DNA of 64,000 bases from positions 3,846,001-3,910,000 of the forward strand of contig NZ_CP139420.1 in NCBI RefSeq assembly GCF_034119845.1, written 5' to 3'. Within the stretch, counting starts at the first letter, position 1, and every line of letters starts with the position of its first letter. Shown piece by piece: positions 38,863 to 47,608 of this stretch. The DNA comes from Flavobacterium sp. NG2. Its GTDB lineage: Bacteria; Bacteroidota; Bacteroidia; Flavobacteriales; Flavobacteriaceae. Both the position numbers and the translations under genes were made by a program. The notes under the pieces are model-generated. The model did not search any database, was not told the DNA's origin, and worked only from the letters and a program-made list of their open reading frames with translations.

Positions 38863-40803
38863 TTATGCATAACAACGAATTTCGAACAATTTGGCGTTTT
38901 TAGCACCGTAGGTTTCTTTTAATTTCACTCGGATAGCTGTGGTTTTCACAGAATTGAAATTGAATTTAATCAAACGGGTTCTATTATTATCGATGGTTCC
39001 CAATGGCATCCAGCTACCGTTGACACGGGCTTCTAAGGCGAGGGATTTCATCATTTCGACAGGAATGGTATTGGTGTAAATTTTGTCATTACGCTTGTCT
39101 TTTCGCATCATAATATTGCGTTTTACATTGGTATCGCATTTGATTTCCACCTTTGAAATTTCGATTGGGTTTTCCCATTCCAACTGTAATTCGGCATTTA
39201 ATCCATTCGACTGCCAATGGTGCGGTTCGTCTTTCAGGTCTCTGGAAACTCCATCTGTTAGAAATTTAGCATCACCAGACAGCGTTGAAGAAGCAAAAAT
39301 AACGGATGCTTTTTTGGCCAAATCCAACGAATCATTAGCAAAACGTTTCGGAATAAAAACATCATCACGCAATAAATTCTCTTGTAAGTCCTTGATGTAT
39401 TTTTGGTAAATATCACGAGGTTTAACTCCTTTTTTAGCGCAAATTGCACCCGCTGTTCCCGCTGCCTGCCCCATTAAGGCGCAGGTAGCCATAATGCGAG
39501 AGGAGGATAATGCAATATGTGTTTGACTCACGTTACGTCCCGCAAACATTAGGTTTGAAATGTTTTTTGAGTACAAACTTCGAAAAGGCACTTCGTAAAT
39601 TTCCGAAAAATGTTCGTGGAAATAACTAGGCGGTTCGGATAAATTCTCGATACCACCAGGATTGTGTTCATCCAAGGACCAACCCCCAAACCCGATGGCG
39701 TCTTCAAAATGTTTGTGCTGGGTCATATCCGTTTCAGAAAGGATGTAGTCGCCAATAAAACGACGTGATTCCCTACGACCCGCAAGCGTTCCTACCCAAT
39801 CCAACGCAAAATTAGTTGCCTCTGGATGCTTGCCTGAATTCTTGATATAATCCCAAACACCGTGTAAATACCCCATTAATTTATGACGGATGATTTCATG
39901 TTCTCCAATAATATCGTGCTCACTTCCTACTTCAATCCACCAAATACCTTCTTCAAACCCTTTGATGTATCGTTTGGGATGTGCTTTTTCGGCTTCATAT
40001 TTAATAGCGTAAGATGGTGGCGTATAGGGCATGGGTTTACCCATATCAATGGAAGACATCAAAATAGAAGCTCCCATTTGCCAACCATCAGCAACTTTAG
40101 GCGCATATTTTTCACCAAATTCAGACGATGCTTCACGACCTGTTCTGTACTCCGCACCTGCTGTAGCTGCTAAAAGTCCGTCACCAGAACAATCAATAAA
40201 AATAGGAGCATGAATCATGATTTCAGTTTCCGTAATCCCTTGCCAGCAACGAGCCGCTTTAATTTTAGAACCCGACATTTTAGCTTCGACTGCCTGAGTC
40301 CCTAGCATCAAATCGATATTGGGCTCACGAACCACGAAATCGTACATCACATGGTCAAAAACGGGATAAGATTCTTGTGGATTTTCAAAACGGTTATGCA
40401 GTAATAACTCTTCAATAATTCCGGTTTCGCGTTCTGGAAGCCCGTCTTTCAGGTGATTGACACCATTAAGATGTACTCGGATTTCACTGGAAGCATTCCC
40501 TCCTAGCACTTGTCGGTCTTGTACAAAACCAACTTTGGCACCGTTACGAGCAGCGGCTACTGCGGCGCAAATACCTGCTGCTCCTCCACCAATTACACAG
40601 ACATCAAAGTTTTTAGTAATTTTACGTTGCGGAATCCTCTTTTTAGCTGTGCCTAGATCCGTCCAATTGTCTTTTTTTCGATCTCCTAAATCGTCTGCTT
40701 TTACTTCTTTATGGTCTGGAGCGGCATTCATTCCCAAAGGGACAACAGCAGCTGCCGCAATTGCTCCAAGGGATCCTTTGGATAAAAAATCTCTACGTTT
40801 CAT
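38863..40803 (-). CDS. Tat-exported FAD-dependent oxidoreductase with discoidin-like C-terminus
   Basis: A 646-residue protein. The start MKRRDFLSKGSLGAIAAAAV is a twin-arginine signal, implying that the protein is folded with cofactor before export. A Rossmann FAD site follows (VIGGGAAGICAAVAAARNGA, with GGNASSEIRVHLNG) of the FAD_oxidored family, and PIFIDCSGDGLLAATAGAE and LMFAGRNVSQTHIALSSSR are further signatures. Residues about 495-646 look like a carbohydrate-binding discoidin/galactose-binding domain. The natural substrate is unknown; the setting suggests oxidation of a carrageenan-derived sugar. It lies 335 nt upstream of apbE on the same strand. A 7-bp tandem repeat lies just before the ATG. 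Confidence 0.85.
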   Translation of the reverse strand: MKRRDFLSKGSLGAIAAAAVVPLGMNAAPDHKEVKADDLGDRKKDNWTDLGTAKKRIPQRKITKNFDVCVIGGGAAGICAAVAAARNGAKVGFVQDRQVLGGNASSEIRVHLNGVNHLKDGLPERETGIIEELLLHNRFENPQESYPVFDHVMYDFVVREPNIDLMLGTQAVEAKMSGSKIKAARCWQGITETEIMIHAPIFIDCSGDGLLAATAGAEYRTGREASSEFGEKYAPKVADGWQMGASILMSSIDMGKPMPYTPPSYAIKYEAEKAHPKRYIKGFEEGIWWIEVGSEHDIIGEHEIIRHKLMGYLHGVWDYIKNSGKHPEATNFALDWVGTLAGRRESRRFIGDYILSETDMTQHKHFEDAIGFGGWSLDEHNPGGIENLSEPPSYFHEHFSEIYEVPFRSLYSKNISNLMFAGRNVSQTHIALSSSRIMATCALMGQAAGTAGAICAKKGVKPRDIYQKYIKDLQENLLRDDVFIPKRFANDSLDLAKKASVIFASSTLSGDAKFLTDGVSRDLKDEPHHWQSNGLNAELQLEWENPIEISKVEIKCDTNVKRNIMMRKDKRNDKIYTNTIPVEMMKSLALEARVNGSWMPLGTIDNNRTRLIKFNFNSVKTTAIRVKLKETYGAKNAKLFEIRCYA

Positions 40804-40823
40804 AGTTTTTGGTTTGTTTTTTT

Positions 40824-40865
40824 GGTTTCAAGTTTCAGGTTTCAGGTTTCAGGTTTCAGGTTTCA
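40824..40865. repeat. six tandem copies of a 7-bp unit (ggtttca)
   Basis: Five perfect ggtttca units and one agtttca fill 40824-40865, 20 bp upstream of the FAD oxidoreductase start and between it and the sulfatase gene. Short tandem repeats of this kind vary in copy number by slippage. Confidence 0.9.
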
Positions 40866-40920
40866 GGTTTTTAAAAACCTTATTGTTGATTCCATTAAAT
40901 ATCAACGTGGTAATAAGAAA

Positions 40921-42531
40921 CTATTTTTTATTTCCTTGCCAACCTTTGTCAAATTGCTTCAATAATTTAGCTACTATTTTAGGGTTGCTATTAGCAATAT
41001 TTATTGTTTCCTGTGGATCGTTTTGATGGTTATACAATTCTATATACAAAGGTTTTTTCTCAGGATGCTTTTTGTCTTTCCAAACAATCAAACGGTACTC
41101 TTGGGTTCTCATCGTATAGCCCATCAAATCATTTTCAAACAAATCCCGATTCCATTTTTCTTTTTGTTGGTTGATGATTTTTTGCTCTACTTTTTCGATT
41201 AAAGGCTCAAAAAATGTTTCTCGCATGCCGTCACGCAATGGATAAGCACCCCATTCGCGTAAAGCGGGATCTGGAAACTGACTAAAAGCAGCAGTTTTCC
41301 ATTTTTTGTTGGGATTTTTTAATAGGGGTGCAAAACTCTGCCCCTCTACGTGTTCTGGAATAGGAATCCCTACCAAATCTGCCAAAGTAGGATACATATC
41401 TATAACCTCTACCAAGGCCTCCGAAGTTTTACCACGGCTTCCACGAGGCATATCAGGTGTCCAAATCATCATCGGGACACGGGTAGCAATTTCGTAATTA
41501 GTGGCTTTTCCCCAGATTCCCATATCACCTAAGTGCCAACCGTGATCACTCCACAAAATAATAATGGTATTATCACGAACACCAGCTTGCTCAAGAGCCG
41601 CAATCATACGTCCCACCTGAGCATCTACATAACTGACACAAGCAAGATAAGCCCGTTTTAAATTAACCGCCATTTCAGGTTCGATATCGCCTTCTTTAGG
41701 AATGCCGTAACGAGTTCGCAGTTCAAAAGAAGCATGCAATCCCATAGCCGCTCCATCTACTGGGCCTTCTGTTTGCTTTGTTAATTTGATATCCTTTCCA
41801 TCGTATAAATCCCAATATTTTTTAGGAGCTGTCCAGTTCAAATGCGGTTTATGGAATCCCAACGCTAAAAAGAAAGGTTTGTCCTTATGAGCGACTAATC
41901 TTTGTAATTCCTCTATTGCCAAATCGGTATTAAAACCATCTACATATCCATTATCAGGCACATCAGCAAATTCATAGGCAGGACCACTGCCCAAACCGTA
42001 TTTGGCTTGCTCACCATATTTAGCGGTCATAGCTTTCATGTTTTCCTTGGCAAGCTGTTTGTTTTCGGCTAAGGCATAGCCAAAAGGCGCTTTGTCTTTT
42101 CCTGGTGGAATACTCCACGATAATTTATCATCTAAATCACCGTGGTGGAAAATTTTCCCATAATAAACCGTTTCATAACCGTTGTTTTTAAAGTGCTCTG
42201 GCAAGGTCACAACCTCAGGATTGGCTTCTCTAAATTTTATATAATTGTGATACACCCCACTTGTTTCAGGTCGGTAACCTGTTAAAAGGCTCGCTCTTGA
42301 TGGGCCGCAAATCGCTTGTTGGCAATAGGCTTTATTAAAAAGTAATCCTTGGGAAGCTAGTTTGTCAATATTTGGACTTATAGCTACCTCTGAACCATAG
42401 CAACCTAATTCAGGACGCAAATCATCAACACCTATAAATAATATATTCGGTTTTGTTTTTTGTTGGGCTTTCATAGAAGCTCCAAAAGCAAAAAAAGCAA
42501 CCCCTACAATTAGTGGTAATTTCAAATTCAT
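40921..42531 (-). CDS. secreted formylglycine sulfatase, iduronate-2-sulfatase-like
   Basis: A 536-residue sulfatase with a signal peptide (about 1-22). Metal ligands are in LFIGVDDLRPELGCYG, the catalytic Cys75 is in QAICGPSRASLLTGYRP, and further conserved segments are GKIFHHGD, LGFHKPHLNW and ILWSDHGWHLGD. This pattern is typical of the iduronate-2-sulfatase-like branch of S1, to which several carrageenan sulfatases also belong. A subfamily number would need a tree. Its promoter lies in the divergent region shared with the regulator at 42697, where TAATTTTG on the minus strand is a candidate -7 box. Confidence 0.92.
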   Translation of the reverse strand: MNLKLPLIVGVAFFAFGASMKAQQKTKPNILFIGVDDLRPELGCYGSEVAISPNIDKLASQGLLFNKAYCQQAICGPSRASLLTGYRPETSGVYHNYIKFREANPEVVTLPEHFKNNGYETVYYGKIFHHGDLDDKLSWSIPPGKDKAPFGYALAENKQLAKENMKAMTAKYGEQAKYGLGSGPAYEFADVPDNGYVDGFNTDLAIEELQRLVAHKDKPFFLALGFHKPHLNWTAPKKYWDLYDGKDIKLTKQTEGPVDGAAMGLHASFELRTRYGIPKEGDIEPEMAVNLKRAYLACVSYVDAQVGRMIAALEQAGVRDNTIIILWSDHGWHLGDMGIWGKATNYEIATRVPMMIWTPDMPRGSRGKTSEALVEVIDMYPTLADLVGIPIPEHVEGQSFAPLLKNPNKKWKTAAFSQFPDPALREWGAYPLRDGMRETFFEPLIEKVEQKIINQQKEKWNRDLFENDLMGYTMRTQEYRLIVWKDKKHPEKKPLYIELYNHQNDPQETINIANSNPKIVAKLLKQFDKGWQGNKK

Positions 42532-42599
42532 TCTTTAGTATTCATTGGTTTAATAGTTCTACAAAATTAGCCGTAAGAACTAAAAAGCAATCAAAAACA

Positions 42600-42650
42600 G
42601 GCTTACAAAAACTTAACTTCGCTATTTTTATGGCTTAAAAAAACTTAACT
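42600..42650. promoter_or_regulatory. pair of 19-bp direct repeats in the divergent promoter region
   Basis: ggcttacaaaaacttaact (42600-42618) and ggcttaaaaaaacttaact (42632-42650) differ by one base and start 32 bp apart, about three helical turns. They lie between the sulfatase (minus) and regulator (plus) genes. Probable binding site for a dimeric regulator, perhaps the one encoded next door; the link is inferred. Confidence 0.6.
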
Positions 42651-42696
42651 CAGGAGCATTTTTGTATTTTTACCAAAACTCCACAAACCTTTATAT

Positions 42697-44313
42697 ATGA
42701 AGCCATTGAAAGCTATTTTGAATACTTTAAAACCTATACAATTAATTTTCATGCTTTATTTCTTGGGAACATCTACATTACAAGCCCAACAATTTAAAGA
42801 TTACAGTTCTGAGGGTTTGGTGTCTGCCAAAACAAATCCTGAACATGCTTTACAACAATTAAAAAAAAGCTATTCAATTGCTTTGCATAAAAAAGATACT
42901 GTCCAAATTATTAAAAATTTAATTTCACTCAGCGCAGCGGGACGTGCTACTTTAAATTACAGCGAAGCGTTTTCACACGCAGGAGAAGCATTGTTTGTAG
43001 CCAAAGAATTTAAAAACCCCTTGTTGATTGCCAAGGCTCATGAGGAATTTGGAGTACTTCATTATTTGTTCAAACAGGACGAAGAAGCGGGAGACCACTT
43101 TAAAGCGGCTCATGCCTATTTTTCAAAAGTAAAATCAAATGAACACGAGGCCGAAATAAATCTTTTTCACTCGCATTACAATATGGTTTTGTATTACCAA
43201 AGAATTAAAAACATTCAGGCTTTACAAACTCATATTGAGAAATGTTTGGCTCTTACCAAGAATATTCCTTTTGGGAATATTTATGCGCTTTTCCTAAACG
43301 AAAAAAAAGCAACTGTACTCCAAGTAGAAGAAAAGAAGGACCAAGCCCTACAGCTCTTAGTCTCCAGTAGTAAAGCCTTGGAAAACTTACAGCAAAAAGG
43401 GCAATTAAACGCTAAAATGGCGAGTTTCTTGACCATTTTGTATTGTCGAATAGCGAATAGTTATGTCCTAGAACAACAACTTTCCACGGCCAAAACCTAT
43501 TATGAAAAATCATTGGAAATCCCTGATGCTACTGGCGAAAACACCTTTTACCGCGCCTTTGTCTATTTACGCTACGCTGAATTGTTATTCCAATTGAAAG
43601 ATTTTGAGAATGCCTATACCCATTTGGCAAAATCCAAAGCCATTAATGACACTTATCTGAATCCTAGGAATGAAGACACCCAAGGATTTCTCACCATCAA
43701 AAACCGATATAGCGACCAATTGCGAAAAAAGAACGAACTCTTGTATGCCCAAAATTTAGAATTGCAAAAGCAAACTCAAGCTTTGTTTCGATTTCGGATT
43801 TTCTTTTTTGTAACGGTTTTACTTTCGATTATTATTGCTTTGATGGTACGTTCCAAAATTAGAAGCCTAAAACATCAAAAAAAGGAGGAACTCAACCAAG
43901 AGCAAATAGAATCCAAAAACAAGGAACTTACCGCCAACATGCTCCAACTAATCGAAAAGGAAGAAATCATCAATACCTTGCGAGAACATCTTGAGACTAC
44001 TCCTACTGATACTGCCACCAAGAAAATCCTCAATCAAATTGAGAAGAATTCTGTAACCTTATGGGATTCCTTTAACAACCGATTTATGGCACTGAACGAA
44101 AATTTCTATGAACGCTTACAAGAAAAAGCACCCGATCTAAGTTCAGCCGACTTGAAAATATGTGCGCTCATCAAACTTAATTTTTCAGGAAAAGAAATGG
44201 CGCATTTATTAGGAATTTCACTAGGCAGCGTACATGTAGCCCGCCACCGACTGCGTAAAAAAATGGATTTGGAACGGGATATTAACTTGACTAATTTTAT
44301 TAACTCGATTTAG
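42697..44313 (+). CDS. membrane-anchored TPR regulator with C-terminal helix-turn-helix
   Basis: A 538-residue protein, the only plus-strand gene in the carrageenan locus. A signal peptide (ending LQAQ, about 31) precedes TPR-like helices to about residue 340, then a membrane span (about 367-387, FFFVTVLLSIIIALMV), a coiled coil with KELTANMLQLIEKEEII, and a LuxR-like HTH ending (LSSADLKICALIKLNFSGKE, then MAHLLGISLGSVHVARHRLR). This topology puts the TPR part outside and DNA binding inside. Location and divergent transcription suggest control of the neighbouring genes. It is neither a hybrid two-component system nor an anti-sigma pair. Confidence 0.85.
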   Translation: MKPLKAILNTLKPIQLIFMLYFLGTSTLQAQQFKDYSSEGLVSAKTNPEHALQQLKKSYSIALHKKDTVQIIKNLISLSAAGRATLNYSEAFSHAGEALFVAKEFKNPLLIAKAHEEFGVLHYLFKQDEEAGDHFKAAHAYFSKVKSNEHEAEINLFHSHYNMVLYYQRIKNIQALQTHIEKCLALTKNIPFGNIYALFLNEKKATVLQVEEKKDQALQLLVSSSKALENLQQKGQLNAKMASFLTILYCRIANSYVLEQQLSTAKTYYEKSLEIPDATGENTFYRAFVYLRYAELLFQLKDFENAYTHLAKSKAINDTYLNPRNEDTQGFLTIKNRYSDQLRKKNELLYAQNLELQKQTQALFRFRIFFFVTVLLSIIIALMVRSKIRSLKHQKKEELNQEQIESKNKELTANMLQLIEKEEIINTLREHLETTPTDTATKKILNQIEKNSVTLWDSFNNRFMALNENFYERLQEKAPDLSSADLKICALIKLNFSGKEMAHLLGISLGSVHVARHRLRKKMDLERDINLTNFINSI

Positions 44314-44426
44314 ATTATTGAAACGCTAAGGCTTCAATAAGGCTCTTAGTTATTTATTTTATGGGTTGATGAGCCACAGATGGAACGAATTAAAGCGGAT
44401 TTACACGGGTTTTTATAAATTCAAAA

Positions 44427-45281
44427 TCATTTCACCCCATTCAAATAAGCAATCCTTTCATAAATATAATCTTTGAAAGCGATTAAAGCAGAGTCCTTTT
44501 TATCGGTGCTGTAAAAGTTGGTAAAACTAACTTTGGTTACGAAACCTTCTTGATGGTATTCAAAAAAGCAACCGCCGCCATCGGCAATATTGGTATTGAT
44601 ATACTCTTTTGTTTGTCCTTTAAGGTCTTTCACTTCTTGGGGAACATGAGATAGAAAACCATACAAATCTTCGGTTACAGGCAATGTTTGATAGGCATTA
44701 TTAACAAGACGAGCGGTAGCATTTACTTCTAAACGAAAGGTATACGCAGGACATGGACCCGCACAATAAAAAGCGTAGCTTCCTATTACAACATAATCGC
44801 CACTATAGGCTTGTTTTTTAAAAACTACTTTTTTGGTCGTTTTGGGAATCACGGCATAATCAACAGGATGAGTGATGGCTTGGGTAACTACCTCTCCTAC
44901 TTTTGGTTCTTTTTCGTAATAACCTACGATGATTTCACAGTCATTTTCCTGAATAGATTGGATTCTGATAGCATAACCACCAGTTGGTTTAGCGCCTGCA
45001 AAAACCGCTAAATAGGTGTTTTTATCCAAATCAAAATCAGATCCTGATGGCGCAAAACAATTAACCGTAGCCCTAGAATCTATAAAGAGTGAATCAATTT
45101 TCGCTTGAGAATCAATAACAACATTTGTAGCGGCTTCGGGATTATTCTTTAAAAAATAACCGCACTGAGGCTCGAAGTCTGAAAAAACCACTGTTTTCGT
45201 GCTTCCACAGGCATCAGAATTTCCTTTATCAGTACAAGCATACAGGCAGAAAACCATTAAAATTACAAGTATATTTTTCAT
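44427..45281 (-). CDS. lipoprotein with PrcB-like and DUF6438-like domains
   Basis: A 284-residue protein with a lipoprotein signal (MKNILVILMVFCLYAC). Residues about 60-155 look like the PrcB C-terminal domain: SDFDLDKNTYLAVFAGAKPT then GGYAIRIQSIQEN. Residues about 165-275 carry YAFYCAGPCPAYTFRLEVN, resembling DUF6438. Neither domain has a firm function; PrcB proteins were first linked to the dentilisin protease complex. The gene sits between the regulator and the GH127 operon and has no obvious role in carrageenan use. It may be an old resident of the region. Confidence 0.65.
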   Translation of the reverse strand: MKNILVILMVFCLYACTDKGNSDACGSTKTVVFSDFEPQCGYFLKNNPEAATNVVIDSQAKIDSLFIDSRATVNCFAPSGSDFDLDKNTYLAVFAGAKPTGGYAIRIQSIQENDCEIIVGYYEKEPKVGEVVTQAITHPVDYAVIPKTTKKVVFKKQAYSGDYVVIGSYAFYCAGPCPAYTFRLEVNATARLVNNAYQTLPVTEDLYGFLSHVPQEVKDLKGQTKEYINTNIADGGGCFFEYHQEGFVTKVSFTNFYSTDKKDSALIAFKDYIYERIAYLNGVK

Positions 45282-45485
45282 AAATAAAAGGCTTTTTTAG
45301 GGTTCTGTTATTATTTAGTAATCCCATTTATACTTTAAAGAATAAAACCAAGGCAAAAGGTTGCGTATCTAATTTACAAAAAAAAAAATCAAAACTGTTT
45401 TCTTAAAGATTATAAACCAGAAACTTAGCTCCCTTAGTAGTTACTTTTTGACCTTTGTGTTTCAGCAAACACCCCAACAAGTACA

Positions 45486-45524
45486 AAAAAAAACGTTGAC
45501 AGTAGTACTACTATCAACGTTTTT
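45486..45524 (-). terminator. terminator of the anhydrogalactose operon
   Basis: A long near-perfect palindrome (AACGTTGA plus AGTAGT and their complements, one mismatched pair) is followed on the minus strand by nine T residues, directly after the GH127 stop. Confidence 0.92.
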
Positions 45525-45546
45525 ACAACTAATTTATGAAACTATT

Positions 45547-47571
45547 TTATTTCCAGATAATCGGTAAGAAAACTGTCATTTCAGAATCTCCTCTATTTGA
45601 CCAAGCGTAATAAGGAACTAAAGAAACCTTAGTGCTTTCTAAAACTGGTTTAGAAACTGGGCGGTACATATCATTTGATTTAGCATCTTTACGAATCATC
45701 ATATCAGTTGAGATAGAAGTAATACCTCCTAATAAATCAGGGCGGTATTTCACATCAAATTTAGTATCTCCTGAAAGATATACATCAAGGATGCTAGTTC
45801 CTTTTGGTAAATCTGTAGATTCAGCACAGTACACTACTGGTCCTCTTTTTACAGCCACTTGATTACGTACTTCTTCAATACGACCATGACCTTCTACTAA
45901 GGTTACCTCCATTGGCATATCAAGAGTCACTACATCTCCTTTTTTCCAACTTCTGTTTATTACCGCAAATTCACCAGGAACAACCGCTACACCAGCGTCA
46001 ACACCATTAACCATTAGTTTACTTCCTTTGGCCCAATTTGGTATTCTAAATAACATTTCGAAAGCCCCTTTTTTACATTCATTAACAGTCACTTTTACAT
46101 TTCCATCCCAAGGATAATTAGAAACTTGTTCTAATTTCAGTTTAGAGCCATCTAATAATTTCGTGTCTAATTTATTTCCTCCAAATAAATTTACAGAGAC
46201 ACCATTTTCAGACAAACTATATGCCCATCCTGAAACTTGAGCCACTGTACGTACTAAGTTTGGAGGACAACAGAAACATTCTAGATATGATTGACGTACT
46301 GGATACTCTGTATTCATTTTTGAATAATCTCTAGAACCGTGAATTTTACGCAATGGATTTGAATAATAGTATTTATCCCCTTCAAGATTAATACCAGACA
46401 GTGCACTATTAAACAATACATTCTCGATTACATCAGCGTATTTTGCTTTTCCATTTAGCCCCATCATACGGTAGCTGAACATAGAGTTACAAATATTAGC
46501 ACAAGTTTCATTGTATGCTGTCATATTTGGCATCATGTATTCATCAATAAAACCTTCTTCAATCATCTGTCTGTTAGTCGAAGCACCATAATGAGTTTGA
46601 CCTACCGCTCCAGTTACGTACATTTTTCTATTTGTAACATTGTCCCAAAGTCTGTCTAAGGCATCCATTAAGGCTTTTTCACCTGTTTCAGCAGCGACAT
46701 CAGCAGCACCAGCATAGTAGTATAAAGCCAATACAGCATGTCCAACTGCTTCACTAGACTCACGTAATGGAGTAAACTCTTGCACCATATCTCCTACTGG
46801 ATATCCTTTAGTCGTTGAATTCTCTTCGATTCCGTTATGACCTCTACGGTTGATAAATTTCTCTGCTAATGCTAAATACTTTTTATCTTTTGTAGTACGA
46901 TACAATTCAACCAATCCCATAATTTGTGTTTGGTTGAAACCAAAACGAGCATAGTGTTTTGTATCTTGGAAAAACACAGAATACAAATTATCAGCATGTT
47001 TTACAGCGATATCTAAGAAGTTCTTTTTACCTGTAACTCTGTAGTGAATACAAGCACTAGTGTATAAATGCCCACTGTTATACATTTCGTGGTACTTACG
47101 ATTTTCAAAAGGATCAATCTTGTTACCGCTCAATTGAATCGTTGTTTGTAAATATCCATTTGGCAATTGTGCTTTTGCAATAATTGCGATAATATCATCT
47201 AATTGTTTTAAGATTTTAGGATCTTTATTTTGCGCATAAACATAAGCCGAAGCTTCCATCCATTTGTAAAAATCTCCATCATGCCATGCAAAACCTTTGT
47301 GCTTTCCTTTTTCAAGACCAGCAGCATATTTAAAGTTATTAAGTCCATGACCTACATCACCACATAAAACCTCACCCATATAAGGCAACATTTTCTCTTC
47401 ACAAATTTTGAACTTATCTGCCCAAAATCCTTTGGTCCAATGACAGTCACCAATGTTGATACTTTTCAGTTTTACATTTGGACTATCGGTATTATTTACA
47501 ATTCCTTTGTTCTGTGCAAAAGAAACAGTTGCAAAGAAAAGCGAACTTAAAATTATAGCTGTTTGTTTCAT
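45547..47571 (-). CDS. GH127 family glycosidase (probable 3,6-anhydro-D-galactosidase)
   Basis: A 674-residue exported protein with signal peptide (about 1-20). The (alpha/alpha)6 barrel has HDGDFYKWMEASAYVYAQ and GYLQTT. The active-site tetrad known from GH127 beta-L-arabinofuranosidase HypBA1 (Glu338, Cys340, Cys417, Cys418) is present with identical spacing: Glu355, Cys357, Cys434, Cys435 in YNETCAN and ECFCCPPN. GH127 enzymes from carrageenan loci release 3,6-anhydro-D-galactose from neocarrabiose-type ends. Position at the end of the operon encoding anhydrogalactose catabolism favours that activity over arabinosidase. Substrate is inferred from context. Confidence 0.85.
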   Translation of the reverse strand: MKQTAIILSSLFFATVSFAQNKGIVNNTDSPNVKLKSINIGDCHWTKGFWADKFKICEEKMLPYMGEVLCGDVGHGLNNFKYAAGLEKGKHKGFAWHDGDFYKWMEASAYVYAQNKDPKILKQLDDIIAIIAKAQLPNGYLQTTIQLSGNKIDPFENRKYHEMYNSGHLYTSACIHYRVTGKKNFLDIAVKHADNLYSVFFQDTKHYARFGFNQTQIMGLVELYRTTKDKKYLALAEKFINRRGHNGIEENSTTKGYPVGDMVQEFTPLRESSEAVGHAVLALYYYAGAADVAAETGEKALMDALDRLWDNVTNRKMYVTGAVGQTHYGASTNRQMIEEGFIDEYMMPNMTAYNETCANICNSMFSYRMMGLNGKAKYADVIENVLFNSALSGINLEGDKYYYSNPLRKIHGSRDYSKMNTEYPVRQSYLECFCCPPNLVRTVAQVSGWAYSLSENGVSVNLFGGNKLDTKLLDGSKLKLEQVSNYPWDGNVKVTVNECKKGAFEMLFRIPNWAKGSKLMVNGVDAGVAVVPGEFAVINRSWKKGDVVTLDMPMEVTLVEGHGRIEEVRNQVAVKRGPVVYCAESTDLPKGTSILDVYLSGDTKFDVKYRPDLLGGITSISTDMMIRKDAKSNDMYRPVSKPVLESTKVSLVPYYAWSNRGDSEMTVFLPIIWK

Positions 47572-47608
47572 TTTTATAGTTTTAATATTTATACGGATTT
47601 TAATAATC

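Noticed and set aside
40824..40865. Possible CRISPR array
   Set aside because: Units are only 7 bp with no spacers; it is a simple tandem repeat. No CRISPR repeats or cas genes were seen in the window.
40457..41026. Plus-strand frame of 189 codons opposite the FAD oxidoreductase
   Set aside because: It is antisense to two strong genes and runs through the 7-bp tandem repeat, giving a low-complexity segment; no independent support.
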